Positions 52,701-61,105 of a stretch of DNA of 64,000 nt are shown here, one piece after another. The position numbers and the translations under genes are program-made. Source of the DNA: Runella defluvii (GTDB lineage: Bacteria; Bacteroidota; Bacteroidia; Cytophagales; Spirosomataceae); the NCBI RefSeq assembly GCF_014195535.1, contig NZ_JACIBY010000003.1, positions 248,001 through 312,000 on the forward strand, written 5' to 3'. Within the stretch, counting starts at the first letter, position 1. Every line of letters starts with the position of its first letter. Below the pieces are notes generated by a model. The model ran no database searches, had not been told where the DNA came from, and was given only the letters and a program-made list of their open reading frames with translations.

Positions 52701-54342
52701 AGTCGATGATTGGATTGGACGTACGCGTCACTCGACGCCAGGTGTAGGCTTGATTTCGCCGCCACCTCACCACGATATTTACTCAATTGAAGACTTAGCT
52801 CAATTGATTTATGACCTTAAAAACGCCAACCGTGCCGCACGCATCAGCGTGAAATTGGTATCTGAAGCAGGCGTAGGAACGGTTGCCACAGGGGTTGCTA
52901 AAGCGCACGCTGACCATATCCTTATTGCGGGTCACGATGGAGGAACGGGGGCGTCTCCGTTGAGTTCCATTCGCCACGCAGGTCTTCCTTGGGAGCTTGG
53001 GTTGGCCGAAACACACCAAACGTTGGTGAAAAATAAACTTCGTGGACGAGTGACTGTGCAGGCCGATGGTCAAATGCGTACAGGTCGTGACTTAGCGATT
53101 GCGGCGTTACTAGGTGCCGAAGAATTTGGCGTAGCTACAGCCGCACTCGTTGCTACGGGCTGTATCATGATGCGTAAGTGTCATTTGAATACTTGTCCAG
53201 TGGGAGTTGCAACACAACGCAAAGAGTTGCGCGCACTTTTCACAGGAAAACCAGAGCACGTCGTGAACATGTTTACGTACATGGCACAGGAGTTGCGCGA
53301 AATTATGGCGCAGTTGGGCTTCCGTACCATCAACGAAATGGTGGGACAAGCACAATACCTCGAAATGCGTGATGATATTAAACACTGGAAATACAAAGCA
53401 TTGAATTTCAATGCGATGTTGTTCAAAGAGCCAGTAAGCCTTGATGTTGCGCAATTTAAACAAGAGGAGCAAGACCACGGAATTGCAGAAGTCATTGACT
53501 GGCAATTGATAGAAGCCGCCAAACCAGCACTCGAAAAAGGAGAAGAGGTGTACGGAGAATATCCTATCAATAACCTCAATCGCTCGGTAGGAAATATGCT
53601 TTCCAACGAAATATCGAAGGTATATGGCGGCGTTGGGTTACCAAACGGAACCATTCACTTTAAATTCAGAGGAACAGCAGGACAAAGTTTTGGAGCCTTT
53701 AATACCTCAGGCGTACGTCTTGAGCTAGAAGGCGATGCCAACGATTATTTCGGAAAAGGACTTTGTGGGGCTGAACTCGTGGTTTATCCAGACCGTGAAG
53801 CCTCGTTTGTGCCAGAAGAAAATATCATTATCGGTAACGTAGCCTTTTACGGAGCAACTTCGGGAGAAGCGTATATTCGCGGAACGGCTGGAGAGCGTTT
53901 CTGTGTGCGTAACTCTGGCGCAAAAGTAGTCGTAGAAGGAGTAGGAGATCACGGTCTTGAGTACATGACAGGTGGCGTTGCGATTATTCTCGGAGAAGTT
54001 GGACGAAACTTCGCAGCGGGTATGTCGGGTGGAGTTGCCTATGTTTGGGATAAAAACGCCGACTTTGCGCCAAAAGTAAACCCTGAAATGGTAAGCGTAG
54101 ATGCCTTGACCGACGAAGATAAAACAATTGTGAAAGGTTTTGTAGAGAAACATTTCCAATATACCACCAGTAATGTGGCATTTATGATGACCCAAGACTG
54201 GGATACGTACTTGAGTCAGTTTGTGAAGGTATTGCCAAACGACTTCAAGAAAGCCTTGGCAAGCCGTGGAATCAGCCTTTCGCAACAGATTGCTGATAAA
54301 AACGTCGTCTATCAAGACATCGTTGTTGATGTAGCCCAATAA
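49765..54342 (+). CDS. gltB: Glutamate synthase large subunit
   Basis: GltB moves the amide nitrogen of glutamine to 2-oxoglutarate. It has 1525 residues, normal for the bacterial enzyme. The N-terminal glutamine amidotransferase domain starts at Cys19 (EFEHDACGIGF), so the first 18 residues are a propeptide. The central domain and the FMN-binding synthase domain follow (SNSGEGGEDEIRY, AKPGEGGQLPGHKVDDWIGR, HDGGTGASPLSSIRHAG). The 3Fe-4S Cys cluster is in CIMMRKCHLNTCPVG. The C-terminal GXGXG beta-helix includes TGGVAIILGEVGRNFAAGMS. gltD follows 139 bases later. Confidence 0.97.
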   Translation: MLESAQQGLYRPEFEHDACGIGFRANMKGRKSHQMVADAITMLERMDHRGACGCDPNTGDGAGILIQIPHEFFVEECTKLAITLPAAGEYGVGMIFFPKDEKLRSECRDILNRKIKKLGMELLGYRRVPTLNDVLGEGSLSVEPQVEQLFIKRPDSVTDELGFERKLFVLRQYATRIINDTVVGAKAHFYFSSLSCRTISYKGQLTTGQLNYYFPDLHSESVVSAFAIIHSRFSTNTFPSWKLAQPFRYVAHNGEINTVRGNVNWIRAGEKSFWTEHFTKEEMDMLLPICDLTNSDTANLDNAIELLYLSGRSLPHVMMMVVPEAWDGNEAMDPERKAFYEYHAAIQEPWDGPASISFTDGKIIGATLDRNGLRPSRYWVLDDDTIIMASEAGVLDIDPARVVTKGRLQSGKMFVVDMEQGRIIPDEELKADICSRQPYQKWLDENKIKISDLEPSQRPFAPYDDKLLLKRQIAFGFTSEDLRMVIGPMAETGYEAIGSMGVDVPLAVLSDQSQHLSNYFKQLFAQVTNPPIDSIRERSIMSLISFVGSTENLLTESPLHCRQIELEQPVLTIEEFDKLRWVDKDHFQAKTINTYFRADQGGKGLARALERICTYAEDAIEDGFEIIILSDRAIDSDHAPIPSLLAMSTVHHHLIRKGLRGKVGILVEAGDVFETHHVATLIGYGAAGVCPYMAFQTIAYMNRQKMINGEFENTKLYANYIKAIDKELLKIFSKMGISTLQSYQGAQIFECLGINKDVIDKYFTGTISRIGGMGIEEIAREVLVRHKVAYPETPMVNPHLEVGGFYQWKQRGEAHIFNPQTIHLLQQSTRKGGEEGYQIFKKFSKLIDDQTQKALTLRGLMRFKKGKAISIDEVEPVESIFKRFATGAMSFGSISWEAHTTLAIAMNRIGGKSNSGEGGEDEIRYQPLPNGDFMSSAIKQVASGRFGVTSHYLSNAQELQIKMAQGAKPGEGGQLPGHKVDDWIGRTRHSTPGVGLISPPPHHDIYSIEDLAQLIYDLKNANRAARISVKLVSEAGVGTVATGVAKAHADHILIAGHDGGTGASPLSSIRHAGLPWELGLAETHQTLVKNKLRGRVTVQADGQMRTGRDLAIAALLGAEEFGVATAALVATGCIMMRKCHLNTCPVGVATQRKELRALFTGKPEHVVNMFTYMAQELREIMAQLGFRTINEMVGQAQYLEMRDDIKHWKYKALNFNAMLFKEPVSLDVAQFKQEEQDHGIAEVIDWQLIEAAKPALEKGEEVYGEYPINNLNRSVGNMLSNEISKVYGGVGLPNGTIHFKFRGTAGQSFGAFNTSGVRLELEGDANDYFGKGLCGAELVVYPDREASFVPEENIIIGNVAFYGATSGEAYIRGTAGERFCVRNSGAKVVVEGVGDHGLEYMTGGVAIILGEVGRNFAAGMSGGVAYVWDKNADFAPKVNPEMVSVDALTDEDKTIVKGFVEKHFQYTTSNVAFMMTQDWDTYLSQFVKVLPNDFKKALASRGISLSQQIADKNVVYQDIVVDVAQ

Positions 54343-54370
54343 TTAGCCCATCCCTTAATATTCGGCCTTG

Positions 54371-54390
54371 CAGGCAGGTTTTCCTGCCTG
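54371..54390 (+). repeat. Hairpin between gltB and gltD
   Basis: CAGGCAGG and CCTGCCTG form a perfect 8-bp GC-rich stem around TTTT, 29 bases after the gltB stop codon. No T-run follows, so it is not a normal terminator. It may protect the gltB mRNA 3' end or set the ratio of the two subunits. Confidence 0.6.
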
Positions 54391-54481
54391 TAGGGTTTTG
54401 AAAAATAAAGCAAATAAGCTAAGAAAAGCACATCTGGATTCATTTCTCAATCGCTCATTTAATCTTTTATTCAGTACTAAA

Positions 54482-56017
54482 ATGGGAAAACCCACTGGAT
54501 TCATTGAATTTGGCCGTGAGTTGCCAAGTAAGCGTAGTGTAGAAGAACGCCGCTTAGATTATAAAGAAATTGAATTGCTAGGGACAACGGATGATGCCAA
54601 AAAACAAGCAGCTCGCTGCATGGATTGCGGTATTCCCTTTTGCCATAATGGCTGTCCACTAGGAAATATTATCCCAGAATTTAACGACGCTGTTTACGAA
54701 GAAAACTGGGAATATGCTTACCAATTATTGACCAGTACCAACAACTTTCCAGAGTTTACGGGTCGCATTTGCCCTGCCCCCTGCGAAGCTTCATGCGTGT
54801 TGGGTATCAATAAACCACCTGTTGCGATTGAGTACGTGGAGAAATCCATCATCGAAACGGCCTTTGCGAAGGGTTACGTAAAACCACGCATTCCTGCCAA
54901 ACGCACAGGTAAGAAAGTAGCAGTGATTGGCTCTGGCCCCGCAGGTTTGGCGGCAGCTGCTCAGCTTAACTATGCAGGACACTTGGTCACGCTTTTTGAG
55001 CGCGCCGACGAGGTAGGAGGGTTGCTTCGCTATGGTATTCCTGATTTTAAATTGGAAAAAACGATCGTGGCACGTCGCGCAGCTGTAATGGCTGAAGAAG
55101 GAGTTGAGTTCAAGACGGGGGTAAATATTGGCGTGGATATTCAGGCGGAAGAAATTTTGCGTGAGTTCGACGCGGTGGTACTCGCTATTGGTTCAACGGA
55201 GCCTCGTGATATTCGTATTCCTGGCTGGGACAAATACATCGGAAAAGGTATTCATCCTGCAATGGAGTTTTTGAGCCAGCAAAATAAACGGGTGTCTGAC
55301 ATCGCGCGGGTGGTTGACCACCGTGGTGATAAGTACGTGAATGGCGAAATTTTGGCCACTGACAAACACGTAGTCGTGATTGGTGGTGGCGATACGGGTT
55401 CTGACTGCGTTGGAACATCAAACCGCCACAAAGCGGCGACTATTACGCAAGTGGAAGTAATGCCTGCGCCAAAATACGACGATAAACTTCAACCTTTTTA
55501 TAAAGTTCGTGATGAAAAAACGCCGTGGCCTCAGTGGCCTTTGACCAAACGGACGTCAACTTCGCACGAAGAAGGTTGTGACCGTTTTTGGGCGATTGCC
55601 GTGCAAGAGTTTGTGGGTGATGGCGAAAAATTGACAGGTTTGCGTATTGCTGACATCACGGGTGAGCGCACGTTGGAAGATGGCCGCAAAGCACCAATTA
55701 CTGAAAACGAACGCGTAGTTAACTGCGATTTGGCACTCATTGCTGCGGGTTTTGTGCATCCTCAACAGTATTTAATCGAACAATTCGGTATCGAAACGGA
55801 CATGCGTAAAAACATCAAAGCTTCGGAAGGGAATTATGCTACTTCGATTGACAAAGTTTTTGCGGCAGGTGACTGTCGTCGTGGACAATCGTTGGTTGTT
55901 TGGGCGATTTCAGAAGGCCGCGAAGCAGCCCGCAAAGTAGATGAGTTCTTGATGGGCGAGTCGATGCTGGAAGCCAAAGAAGTGGGCATGTTTAATCCTG
56001 TCTTCTCGCACGCTTAG
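54482..56017 (+). CDS. gltD: Glutamate synthase small subunit
   Basis: The FAD and NAD(P)H-binding subunit, which passes electrons to GltB. About 511 residues from [15 protein letters not shown] at 54482. The frame is open from 54368, but the 38 upstream codons read through the intergenic hairpin and are rejected. The N-terminal Fe-S region has [19 protein letters not shown] and [15 protein letters not shown]. Rossmann motifs follow: [17 protein letters not shown] for FAD and [15 protein letters not shown] for NAD(P)H. It ends with the FAD-contact [19 protein letters not shown]. It is co-transcribed with gltB. Confidence 0.97.
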   Translation: MGKPTGFIEFGRELPSKRSVEERRLDYKEIELLGTTDDAKKQAARCMDCGIPFCHNGCPLGNIIPEFNDAVYEENWEYAYQLLTSTNNFPEFTGRICPAPCEASCVLGINKPPVAIEYVEKSIIETAFAKGYVKPRIPAKRTGKKVAVIGSGPAGLAAAAQLNYAGHLVTLFERADEVGGLLRYGIPDFKLEKTIVARRAAVMAEEGVEFKTGVNIGVDIQAEEILREFDAVVLAIGSTEPRDIRIPGWDKYIGKGIHPAMEFLSQQNKRVSDIARVVDHRGDKYVNGEILATDKHVVVIGGGDTGSDCVGTSNRHKAATITQVEVMPAPKYDDKLQPFYKVRDEKTPWPQWPLTKRTSTSHEEGCDRFWAIAVQEFVGDGEKLTGLRIADITGERTLEDGRKAPITENERVVNCDLALIAAGFVHPQQYLIEQFGIETDMRKNIKASEGNYATSIDKVFAAGDCRRGQSLVVWAISEGREAARKVDEFLMGESMLEAKEVGMFNPVFSHA

Positions 56018-56128
56018 GTAGGTACTGTTAATTGTTAATTGTTAACCGCTCTGGGCCTCGTGTGCGCAAGCACTTAGGCTTTCCTTTTAAGGTTTAACCT
56101 ACTGATATACAGTTTTTTATAGATAAAT

Positions 56129-56170
56129 AAACCCCGAAAAAAGCCAAATTCGGCAATTTTCGGGGTTTTT
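56129..56170 (+). terminator. Rho-independent terminator after gltBD
   Basis: AAACCCCGAAAA and TTTTCGGGGTTT close a loop that includes a small GCC/GGC stem, followed by Ts. It lies 112 bases after gltD. Between gltD and it is a TTAATTGTTAATTGTTAACC repeat-like stretch. Confidence 0.85.
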
Positions 56171-56347
56171 GTGTATTTTGTTTCTGTGACAAGGCATCAG
56201 AATGGTGCACAAAAGAATCTCAAATTTTTGAAACTACATCAACAACAAAAGCATCACGATGATAATCCAAAAGCTGAAATAAGGGATAGAATTATTGGTA
56301 TTTATAAACCATATAGTAGGCCTTCAATTAGGGGGGGAAGAGAATAA
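56171..56347 (+). other. Weak small open frame in a gene-poor stretch
   Basis: The 460 bases between gltD and the aminotransferase gene hold two terminators and little else. One frame is open for 58 codons from GTG at 56171 (or GTG at 56186) to TAA at 56345-56347 and would encode a basic peptide rich in Gln, His and Lys ending YKPYSRPSIRGGRE. No ATG start or promoter is seen and I recognise no family. It may be chance or a remnant. Confidence 0.2.
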
Positions 56348-56403
56348 ACCCGTTGAGTTTGGTCATAAATGGTATTGTTTTTAAAATTTGGTAATTTTTA
56401 AGC

Positions 56404-56435
56404 AAAAAATCCACTCAACTTGGAGTGGATTTTTT
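56404..56435. terminator. Terminator after the aminotransferase gene
   Basis: AAAAAATCCACTC and GAGTGGATTTTTT form a perfect 13-bp stem with a 7-base loop and T-runs in both directions. It lies 43 bases past the stop codon of the minus-strand aminotransferase gene. Confidence 0.88.
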
Positions 56436-56477
56436 GAAAACGTAATTTCCAAGGGAAGCTTTTTTTATGCTTTTTTG

Positions 56478-57722
56478 TCAAACCAAATACTCTTCCACCG
56501 ACTTAGTGGCATGAATACGGTGTTCATCGAGCATCAGCTCTATCCGATTCATGGCAATTGTTAGCTCGTCGGTTGATGGTAAAAATACAATTCGGAAGTG
56601 GTCATTGTGAATATAATTGAACCCTGTACCTGCCACAACTAGTACTTTCTGCTCAGAAAGTAACTGAAAGACAAAGTCCCCATCGTTTTGAAAATCAAAC
56701 TTACGCAGGTCGATTTTAGGGAAAACGTACAAAGAACCTTTAGGCTTTACACAACTTACGCCAGGAATAGCGGTTAGTCGGTCATAGACCAAGTTCATTT
56801 GTTTGTGAAGACGCCCCATCGGAAGCACTAAGTCTTGGATACTTTGGTATCCTCCCAAAGCGGTTTGAATGGCATATTGCGTTGGAACGTTGGCACATAA
56901 ACGCATACTCGCCAAAAATGTCAAGCCTTCAATGTACGATTTGGCACGGTGTTTTGCCCCACTCAAAATCAACCAACCACCACGGAAACCAGCCGCACGG
57001 TAGTTTTTGGAAAGTCCTCCGAAGGTGACACAAAGCGTATCGTGAACCATCGTGGCCACGGGGTAATGTTTAGCCCCATCGTATAGGATTTTGTCGTAGA
57101 TTTCGTCAGAAAACAAAATCAGCTGATGACGCTCGGCGATTTCGGCGATTTTCTGAATGACCTCTTTTTCATAGACGGCACCCGTCGGGTTGTTGGGATT
57201 AATCATCACAATCCCCTTTGTACGTGGTGTGATTTTGCTCTCCAAATCTTCCAAATCGGGATTCCAATCGCTCTGTTCGTCGCAAATATAGTGAACAGGT
57301 TTTCCGCCACTAAGGGCAACTGAAGTCGTCCAAAGAGGATAATCGGGGGATGGAACGAGGATTTCGTCACCTTCGTTTAACAACGCCTGCATGGCCATCA
57401 CAATAAGCTCGCTTACGCCGTTGCCGATATAAACGTCATTGATTTCGACTCCTTTGATTCCTTGGGTTTGGGTGTAGTGCATTACTGCCTTGCGGGCGGC
57501 AAACAATCCCCGAGAGTCAACGTACCCTTGGGCGTTACGAATGTTGAGGATGATATCGTGAATGATTTCATCAGGGGCGTCAAAACCAAAAGGGGCGGGG
57601 TTTCCAATGTTCAAATTAACAATTTTGTACCCTTGGCTTTCAAGCTCTAGCGCTTTTTCGTAAACGGGGCCTCGAATATCGTACCGTAGATGTTCAAGGC
57701 GTTTGCTTTTTTGAATTTGCAT
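56478..57722 (-). CDS. Class I/II pyridoxal-phosphate aminotransferase (AlaA-like)
   Basis: The protein has 414 residues. It starts RLEHLRYDIRGPVYEKALELE, the typical beginning of AlaA-type alanine aminotransferases. The fold carries VLVPSPDYPLWTTSV, GIVMINPNNPTGAVYEKEV, FSDEIYDKILYDG and the Schiff-base Lys in FGGLSKNYRAAGFRGGW near residue 240. It probably interconverts pyruvate and alanine with glutamate as amino donor, which fits its place beside gltBD. The reaction is inferred from the family. It is followed by a strong terminator and starts 51 bases after the DUF4290 stop codon. Confidence 0.9.
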   Translation of the reverse strand: MQIQKSKRLEHLRYDIRGPVYEKALELESQGYKIVNLNIGNPAPFGFDAPDEIIHDIILNIRNAQGYVDSRGLFAARKAVMHYTQTQGIKGVEINDVYIGNGVSELIVMAMQALLNEGDEILVPSPDYPLWTTSVALSGGKPVHYICDEQSDWNPDLEDLESKITPRTKGIVMINPNNPTGAVYEKEVIQKIAEIAERHQLILFSDEIYDKILYDGAKHYPVATMVHDTLCVTFGGLSKNYRAAGFRGGWLILSGAKHRAKSYIEGLTFLASMRLCANVPTQYAIQTALGGYQSIQDLVLPMGRLHKQMNLVYDRLTAIPGVSCVKPKGSLYVFPKIDLRKFDFQNDGDFVFQLLSEQKVLVVAGTGFNYIHNDHFRIVFLPSTDELTIAMNRIELMLDEHRIHATKSVEEYLV

Positions 57723-57772
57723 GTCAGTAATGAATTGTGAAACGGCGTTTGTACCGTCTCGAACGATCTAAA

Positions 57773-58516
57773 TCAGCGTCTTCGGTTGTTCTTGTTGTTC
57801 CGAAACTTATTGTTGTTATTGTTATTACTTCTACCTCCTCCGTTGTTGTTACTATTATTGTTGTTATTATTGCTATTGCCGTTGTTGTTACGGTTATTGT
57901 TGTTATTGCTACGGTCGCGATTGTGGCTTTGATAACTTCCGCGATTGTTTTGCAAGTTACGTTGATAGCGTTCAACGTGCGTTCCTTTATCACGAGGTGT
58001 CGAGTCCACCAATCCGTTTTGACGAAGGTAAGCCAATTCTTCTTTTAGACGCCCCTGCGAAATTTCATCGAGCTGTGTAAATACAACGTTGTCTTCAGGA
58101 TTGTCTTTGTTCCAAGTATTGTAAAAAGTGCGCATTTGACGAATCAAATACGAAATAAATGCAAACTTCTCTTCGCGGTCGGTGCAAGCGATTGCTTTTT
58201 CAACGAGCAAAAGCAGGTTTTTGCCGTATTGTTTGTAACGAATATGCTCTTGGGTGTAAGGAACTCGGAGCGGTTTTTTCCCAACGGCATCGGGCGATGG
58301 AGGAGGAAAAGGACTGTCAATGTCCAATTTAAAGTTGGTCATGATGTACAAATCATCCCAAAGTTTTTGAGAATAATCTTGGCCATCACGCATATTGGGG
58401 TGGATTTGACGCATTAATTCCACCAAGACGTGCGCTTGGAGGGTTCGTTTATCACGTTCAGGAATGGAAACGAGATAATCGGCTAATTTTTGGACGTTAC
58501 TACCGTATTCTTTCAA
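57773..58516 (-). CDS. DUF4290 protein with Asn-rich tail
   Basis: The protein has 247 residues and starts with TTG at 58516; an in-frame stop lies 8 codons upstream and no ATG occurs between, so the TTG start is supported. The DUF4290 domain (about 1-180) begins KEYGSNVQKLADYLVSIPER, and YIMTNFKLDIDSPFPPPSPD is conserved. From about residue 185 there is a basic and Asn-rich low-complexity tail of about 60 residues: runs of asparagine broken by Gly, Ser and Arg. The family is specific to Bacteroidota and of unknown function. The tail resembles RNA-binding disordered regions, so a nucleic-acid role is possible but unproven. Confidence 0.88.
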   Translation of the reverse strand: MKEYGSNVQKLADYLVSIPERDKRTLQAHVLVELMRQIHPNMRDGQDYSQKLWDDLYIMTNFKLDIDSPFPPPSPDAVGKKPLRVPYTQEHIRYKQYGKNLLLLVEKAIACTDREEKFAFISYLIRQMRTFYNTWNKDNPEDNVVFTQLDEISQGRLKEELAYLRQNGLVDSTPRDKGTHVERYQRNLQNNRGSYQSHNRDRSNNNNNRNNNGNSNNNNNNSNNNGGGRSNNNNNNKFRNNKNNRRR

Positions 58517-58659
58517 GGGTATTGAAGTTTATAAATCACATACAAAGTTATGAAAAATCAAGTTACTTTGGCAAAATCACGCCGTCGTCGTAATTTTGGA
58601 ACTTAGATTTTTGATTTTTTAACCATCAACGGTCGAAAACCGCCTCTAACTCCTCCCGA

Positions 58660-59685
58660 ATGAGTCAAAAAGTAGATGTAAGCATAGCCTTTTACGGCAA
58701 GCCTTACCAAGCCATTGTCACTATTAAAACCTTGATGCAGTACAGTGGTCAGCACATTGATAAAATTTACCTTTCCCGCGAGCGACTCCAACCCCACGAC
58801 GACTACGTGGGAATTTTTAAAATCATTGATTATTTCCGTAACGACCCATCGGTCAAATTAGTGGTGCAATACCCGCATTATTTTTTAGGATTGGGTGTAC
58901 GCGACCACGAGCGGGCCAAAGTGGATACCCGTTTTCGCCAGAGTATCATGTACCAATATCCACTTGAGGTGTCCGATAAAAAGTACTTGGTGGTGATGCA
59001 CAACGACATGCTTTTTTACGGGGATATGATTGGCGATATGCTCAAAGAATTTGAGAAGGGACCAAAAAACTTGACGGGCGTAGGCTCTATTGGTCAGTGT
59101 TGGAGCTGTCCTGCTGGACCTGATTGGGGCAATAAGTGTAACTCAAAGATGTTTGAGCAATATGTGCCAACGACCGAAGAGGCTATTGCCTTGGCCGAAG
59201 CTCACGCTACGCCTCGCCGCGATATTCAACTGAAAGTGATTCGCAATGGCCGCACACACATTCTGCCCGAGTGTCGTTTGAACGAATATTGTGCCATGAT
59301 TGACCTTGAAAAATACCGCAAAGAAACACTTCCCAATGGTGATATTGGGTGTTATGGAGGAGGTTGGAACGGGGTTGATACGGCTACGGTATGGTCGCAC
59401 GATATGTTTAAGCGTGGATATACGTTTCGTCATTTAACCCTCGAAGATTACACACGTCACGCGGCGTTTGATACCACAGGGAGCGGAACAAAAGCCAATT
59501 CTAGTTCAGAAACGTACTGGAATGCTGAACGAAATGCCGAAAAATACATTAATGAGAAGTTTGGACAGATACAATTCAGTTCGGCAGTGACGATTTCGTA
59601 CTATTATGATTTGTTCAAACGCAAGTCGTGGCTCGGATTGATACATACCTATGGCTTTGCCAAAAAACTAATCGGAAAGTCATAA
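58660..59685 (+). CDS. Glycosyltransferase-like protein of unknown specificity
   Basis: The protein has 341 residues, no signal peptide and no membrane segment. The start KVDVSIAFYGKPYQAIVTIK looks like the first strand and helix of a GT-A fold. KKYLVVMHNDMLFYGDMIGD resembles the acidic-motif region of family 2 glycosyltransferases. Conserved-looking Cys-containing stretches (GSIGQCWSCPAGPDWGN, ILPECRLNEYCAMIDLEK) are unusual for the family and could bind metal. The closest functional label is only a weak impression. It starts about 144 bases from the divergent DUF4290 gene and lies 34 bases before the Spm-like gene. Confidence 0.55.
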   Translation: MSQKVDVSIAFYGKPYQAIVTIKTLMQYSGQHIDKIYLSRERLQPHDDYVGIFKIIDYFRNDPSVKLVVQYPHYFLGLGVRDHERAKVDTRFRQSIMYQYPLEVSDKKYLVVMHNDMLFYGDMIGDMLKEFEKGPKNLTGVGSIGQCWSCPAGPDWGNKCNSKMFEQYVPTTEEAIALAEAHATPRRDIQLKVIRNGRTHILPECRLNEYCAMIDLEKYRKETLPNGDIGCYGGGWNGVDTATVWSHDMFKRGYTFRHLTLEDYTRHAAFDTTGSGTKANSSSETYWNAERNAEKYINEKFGQIQFSSAVTISYYYDLFKRKSWLGLIHTYGFAKKLIGKS

Positions 59686-59719
59686 TAATAGACTTTGTTT
59701 TCTCCTAAACCCTATACCT

Positions 59720-60958
59720 ATGGCATTGAATTACATTTGGGCGGCATTTTTTGTCGTGGCGTTCGTGGTGGCGTTGCTAAAGTTAATCTTTTTGGGCGAC
59801 ACCGAAATTTTCAAACTCATGGTGGAGGGGATGTTCGACTCGGCCAAAGTGGCCGTGATGGACATTGCGCTGCCATTGGCGGGGGTGATGACCTTCTTTT
59901 TGGGGATTTTAAACATCGGTGAAAAAGCGGGAGCCATCAACTTCATGGCACGAATCATTGGGCCGTTTTTTAATAAGCTGTTTCCCGAAGTTCCTAAAAA
60001 TCACCCCGCAAATGGGCAGATGATTATGAACTTTTCGGCCAATATGCTGGGGCTAGACAACGCCGCTACGCCTTTTGGTCTCAAAGCCATGCAAAGTTTG
60101 CAGGAGCTGAATCCGTCCAAAGACACGGCTTCCAATGCCCAAATCATGTTTTTGGTTCTGCATACCTCTGGTTTGACCATCATTCCGTTGTCGATTATGG
60201 CGCAGCGGGCGATTTTGGGGGCGAAAGACCCTTCAGATATTTTTATCCCGTGCTTGATTGGTACGTACGTGACGACGCTGGTGAGTATCCTGATTGTAGG
60301 CTCTTACCAACGAATCAACCTATGGAATCGAACGGTCATCGGTTGGTTAGGGGGAATTACGTTTGCGATTGCCCTGCTTCTTTGGTATTTATCAGGTCTG
60401 TCGAAAGAAGGGCTTGAAACCTTTTCAAAAATAACGGGAAGCCTGATTTTGATGTCAATTATCGTTTCGTTTCTCGTGGGAGGGCTGGTGCGGAAAGTCA
60501 ATATTTTTGATACCTTTATTGAAGGGGCAAAGGTAGGCTTTGAAACTTCCGTTAAAATTATGCCTTATCTTATTGGCATGTTGGTCGCCATTAGCGCCTT
60601 TCGCAATGCGGGTGCCATGAGCTATTTGATAGACGGCTTCAAATGGGTAGTGGGGTTGATGGGCGTCAATACCGATTTTACGGAAGCACTTCCCGTGGCA
60701 CTAATGCGGCCACTCAGTGGAAGTGGAGCGCGGGCGTTGATGATTGATAGCATGAAGCAATTTGGCCCTGATTCGTTCATTGGTCGATTGGTGTGCATTT
60801 TCCAAGGTTCGACCGATACTACTTTTTACATCGTTGCCCTCTATTTTGGATCCGTAGGAATCAAGAACACCCGCTATGCGATTGTCGCGGGGCTTATCGC
60901 TGATTTTGTAGGGGTCATTGCGGGGATATTACTTGGCTATTTGTTCTTCTATGAGTAA
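59720..60958 (+). CDS. Nucleoside-recognition domain protein (SpmA-SpmB fusion)
   Basis: A polytopic membrane protein of 412 residues. The first half matches SpmA (AKVAVMDIALPLAGVMTFFL, MIMNFSANMLGLDNAATPFG). The second half matches SpmB (FDTFIEGAKVGFETSVKIMP, ALPVALMRPLSGSGARALM, GRLVCIFQGSTDTTFYIVA). In Bacillus the two are separate spore-maturation proteins. Here they are one chain in an organism with no sign of sporulation, so the role must be different, possibly transport of a nucleoside-like or small molecule. Gate-type Gly-rich repeats are present in both halves. Confidence 0.93.
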   Translation: MALNYIWAAFFVVAFVVALLKLIFLGDTEIFKLMVEGMFDSAKVAVMDIALPLAGVMTFFLGILNIGEKAGAINFMARIIGPFFNKLFPEVPKNHPANGQMIMNFSANMLGLDNAATPFGLKAMQSLQELNPSKDTASNAQIMFLVLHTSGLTIIPLSIMAQRAILGAKDPSDIFIPCLIGTYVTTLVSILIVGSYQRINLWNRTVIGWLGGITFAIALLLWYLSGLSKEGLETFSKITGSLILMSIIVSFLVGGLVRKVNIFDTFIEGAKVGFETSVKIMPYLIGMLVAISAFRNAGAMSYLIDGFKWVVGLMGVNTDFTEALPVALMRPLSGSGARALMIDSMKQFGPDSFIGRLVCIFQGSTDTTFYIVALYFGSVGIKNTRYAIVAGLIADFVGVIAGILLGYLFFYE

Positions 60959-60969
60959 ATGACGTGAAA

Positions 60970-61089
60970 GTCAGGTTGTGAGCAACCTGACACACATATT
61001 GCGTGCGTCGGGGTGCTCACACCCCGACGAGTCTTTTTAACATGGGTTGATACCATCATAAAAAAAGTCAGGTTGTGAGCACCCCGACG
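60970..61089. repeat. Two hairpin repeats and a hybrid of them
   Basis: Hairpin 1 (60970-60991) has arms GTCAGGTTG and CAACCTGAC. Hairpin 2 (61006-61029) has arms CGTCGGGGTG and CACCCCGACG. A third element (61067-61089) joins the left arm of the first, GTCAGGTTGTGAGC, to the right arm of the second, ACCCCGACG, and so cannot fold by itself. All lie between the Spm-like gene and rpiB, which converge, and may serve as their terminators. Confidence 0.8.
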
Positions 61090-61105
61090 CACATATACTG
61101 CACTC

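Noticed and set aside
54368-54481. Longer N-terminus of GltD
   Set aside because: It would translate the intergenic hairpin, and the family start [12 protein letters not shown] is at 54482.
57737-58048. A hydrophobic Val/Ile-rich plus-strand frame
   Set aside because: It is the complement of the AAC/AAT-rich asparagine tail of the DUF4290 gene; the composition is an artefact of the opposite strand.
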